A DNA stretch of 14,817 nt from Candidatus Stahliibacteriota bacterium (GTDB lineage Bacteria > Hydrothermota > Tepidihabitantia > B3-TA06), in NCBI GenBank assembly GCA_030592225.1, contig JAUVJT010000031.1, positions 1 to 14,817 of the forward strand, given 5' to 3'. The notes under the pieces are model-generated. The model had not been told where the DNA came from. It searched no databases and worked only from the letters and a program-made list of their open reading frames with translations. Positions 14,682 through 14,817 of this stretch are shown here, in pieces. Position 1 is the first letter of the stretch. Each line of letters begins with the position of its first letter. Made by a program: the position numbers and the translations under genes.

Positions 14682-14817
14682 TGTAGAGGCCCGTGGGTTC
14701 AATAATGAAGTGCAACACCTTGGAAAACGAGAGGGATTTCGTTATCCTAAGGATGTATGTACAAGGAATACCATCATTTGAGTTTGAAGGAGCGGGAGGG
14801 TATAGATATGATGCGTA
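14682..14817 (+). mobile_element. Left end of an IS30-family insertion sequence, cut by the window edge
   Basis: Upstream of the transposase start, TGTAGA (14682-14687), then TTCAATAATGAAGTGCAACA (14698-14717) and GGAAAAC (about 14722-14728) resemble, as I recall it, the layout of the E. coli IS30 left end (TGTAGATTCAAT...GCAACA...GAAAAC). The exact outer boundary is uncertain by about 15 bp because the right terminal repeat and the target duplication are outside the window. Confidence 0.5.
14757..14817 (+). CDS. IS30-family transposase, first 20 codons only
   Basis: The visible N-terminus contains YHHLSLKERE, the conserved opening of the IS30 transposase helix-turn-helix region (usual form Y-x-x-L-[ST]-x-x-E-R). 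The ATG at 14757 is preceded by AAGGA at 14749-14753. Another ATG at 14753 is in a different frame and gives no family match. DDE catalytic residues lie outside the window, so whether the gene is intact is unknown. Confidence 0.65.
   Translation, partial: MYKEYHHLSLKEREGIDMMR

Noticed and set aside
13894..14718. 274-codon minus-strand frame opposite the EF-G-like gene
   Set aside because: It mirrors conserved EF-G domains IV-V on the plus strand and starts inside the IS30-like end; no independent support.

Overview
The window looks like a bacterial chromosome segment of moderately high GC content from a Gram-negative (diderm) lineage. The evidence is an exported alpha-2-macroglobulin (A2M), a secreted protein with a type IX-secretion-style C-terminal tail, and a recF-dciA-gyrB core. 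This combination fits the FCB group or an associated candidate phylum (WOR-3/TA06-like). That assignment is an inference from domain content, not a phylogenetic result.

Layout. Positions 1-5023 (minus strand) hold a two-gene operon: a DUF1175 cysteine-peptidase-like protein, then a large A2M whose C-terminus lies beyond the left edge. They are read leftward from a strong sigma70-like promoter (5098-5125). A divergent promoter (5146-5176), overlapped by a long inverted repeat (5140-5168), drives a 405-residue exported protein (5228-6445) with a beta-sandwich, a CARDB-like domain and a sorting-tail-like C-terminus. Its N-terminal half is clearly AT-richer than its C-terminal half. Positions 6446-7005 are non-coding and repeat-rich: a G/C-rich hairpin, a GTCATTGCGAG-type palindromic element, four 11-bp tandem repeats, small hairpins and a promoter.

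Positions 7006-14634 (plus strand) encode an SPFH/Band 7 membrane protein, then a tight five-gene run: recF, dciA (DUF721), gyrB, an M42 metallo-aminopeptidase and a divergent EF-G-like GTPase. Junctions in the run are overlaps or gaps of 10-15 nt, and most genes have a clear AGGAGG-type ribosome binding site. RecF, DciA and GyrB act at the replication fork (gap repair, helicase loading, supercoiling). The last two genes are housekeeping functions that probably share the transcript. A palindrome downstream of the EF-G-like gene may be the terminator, and an IS30-family element begins just beyond it and runs off the right edge.

Points for a second look: the operator-like palindrome between divergent promoters; the 15-bp tandem array of Shine-Dalgarno-like units leading into recF; the EF-G-like protein with Tyr for the catalytic His and Ala for the guanine-specificity Asp; a CTTTTGACC 9-mer shared by the 6.7-kb tandem array and the palindrome beside the IS30 end; and an EF-hand-like loop preceding the DUF1175 domain. 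No CRISPR array, rRNA or tRNA was seen.
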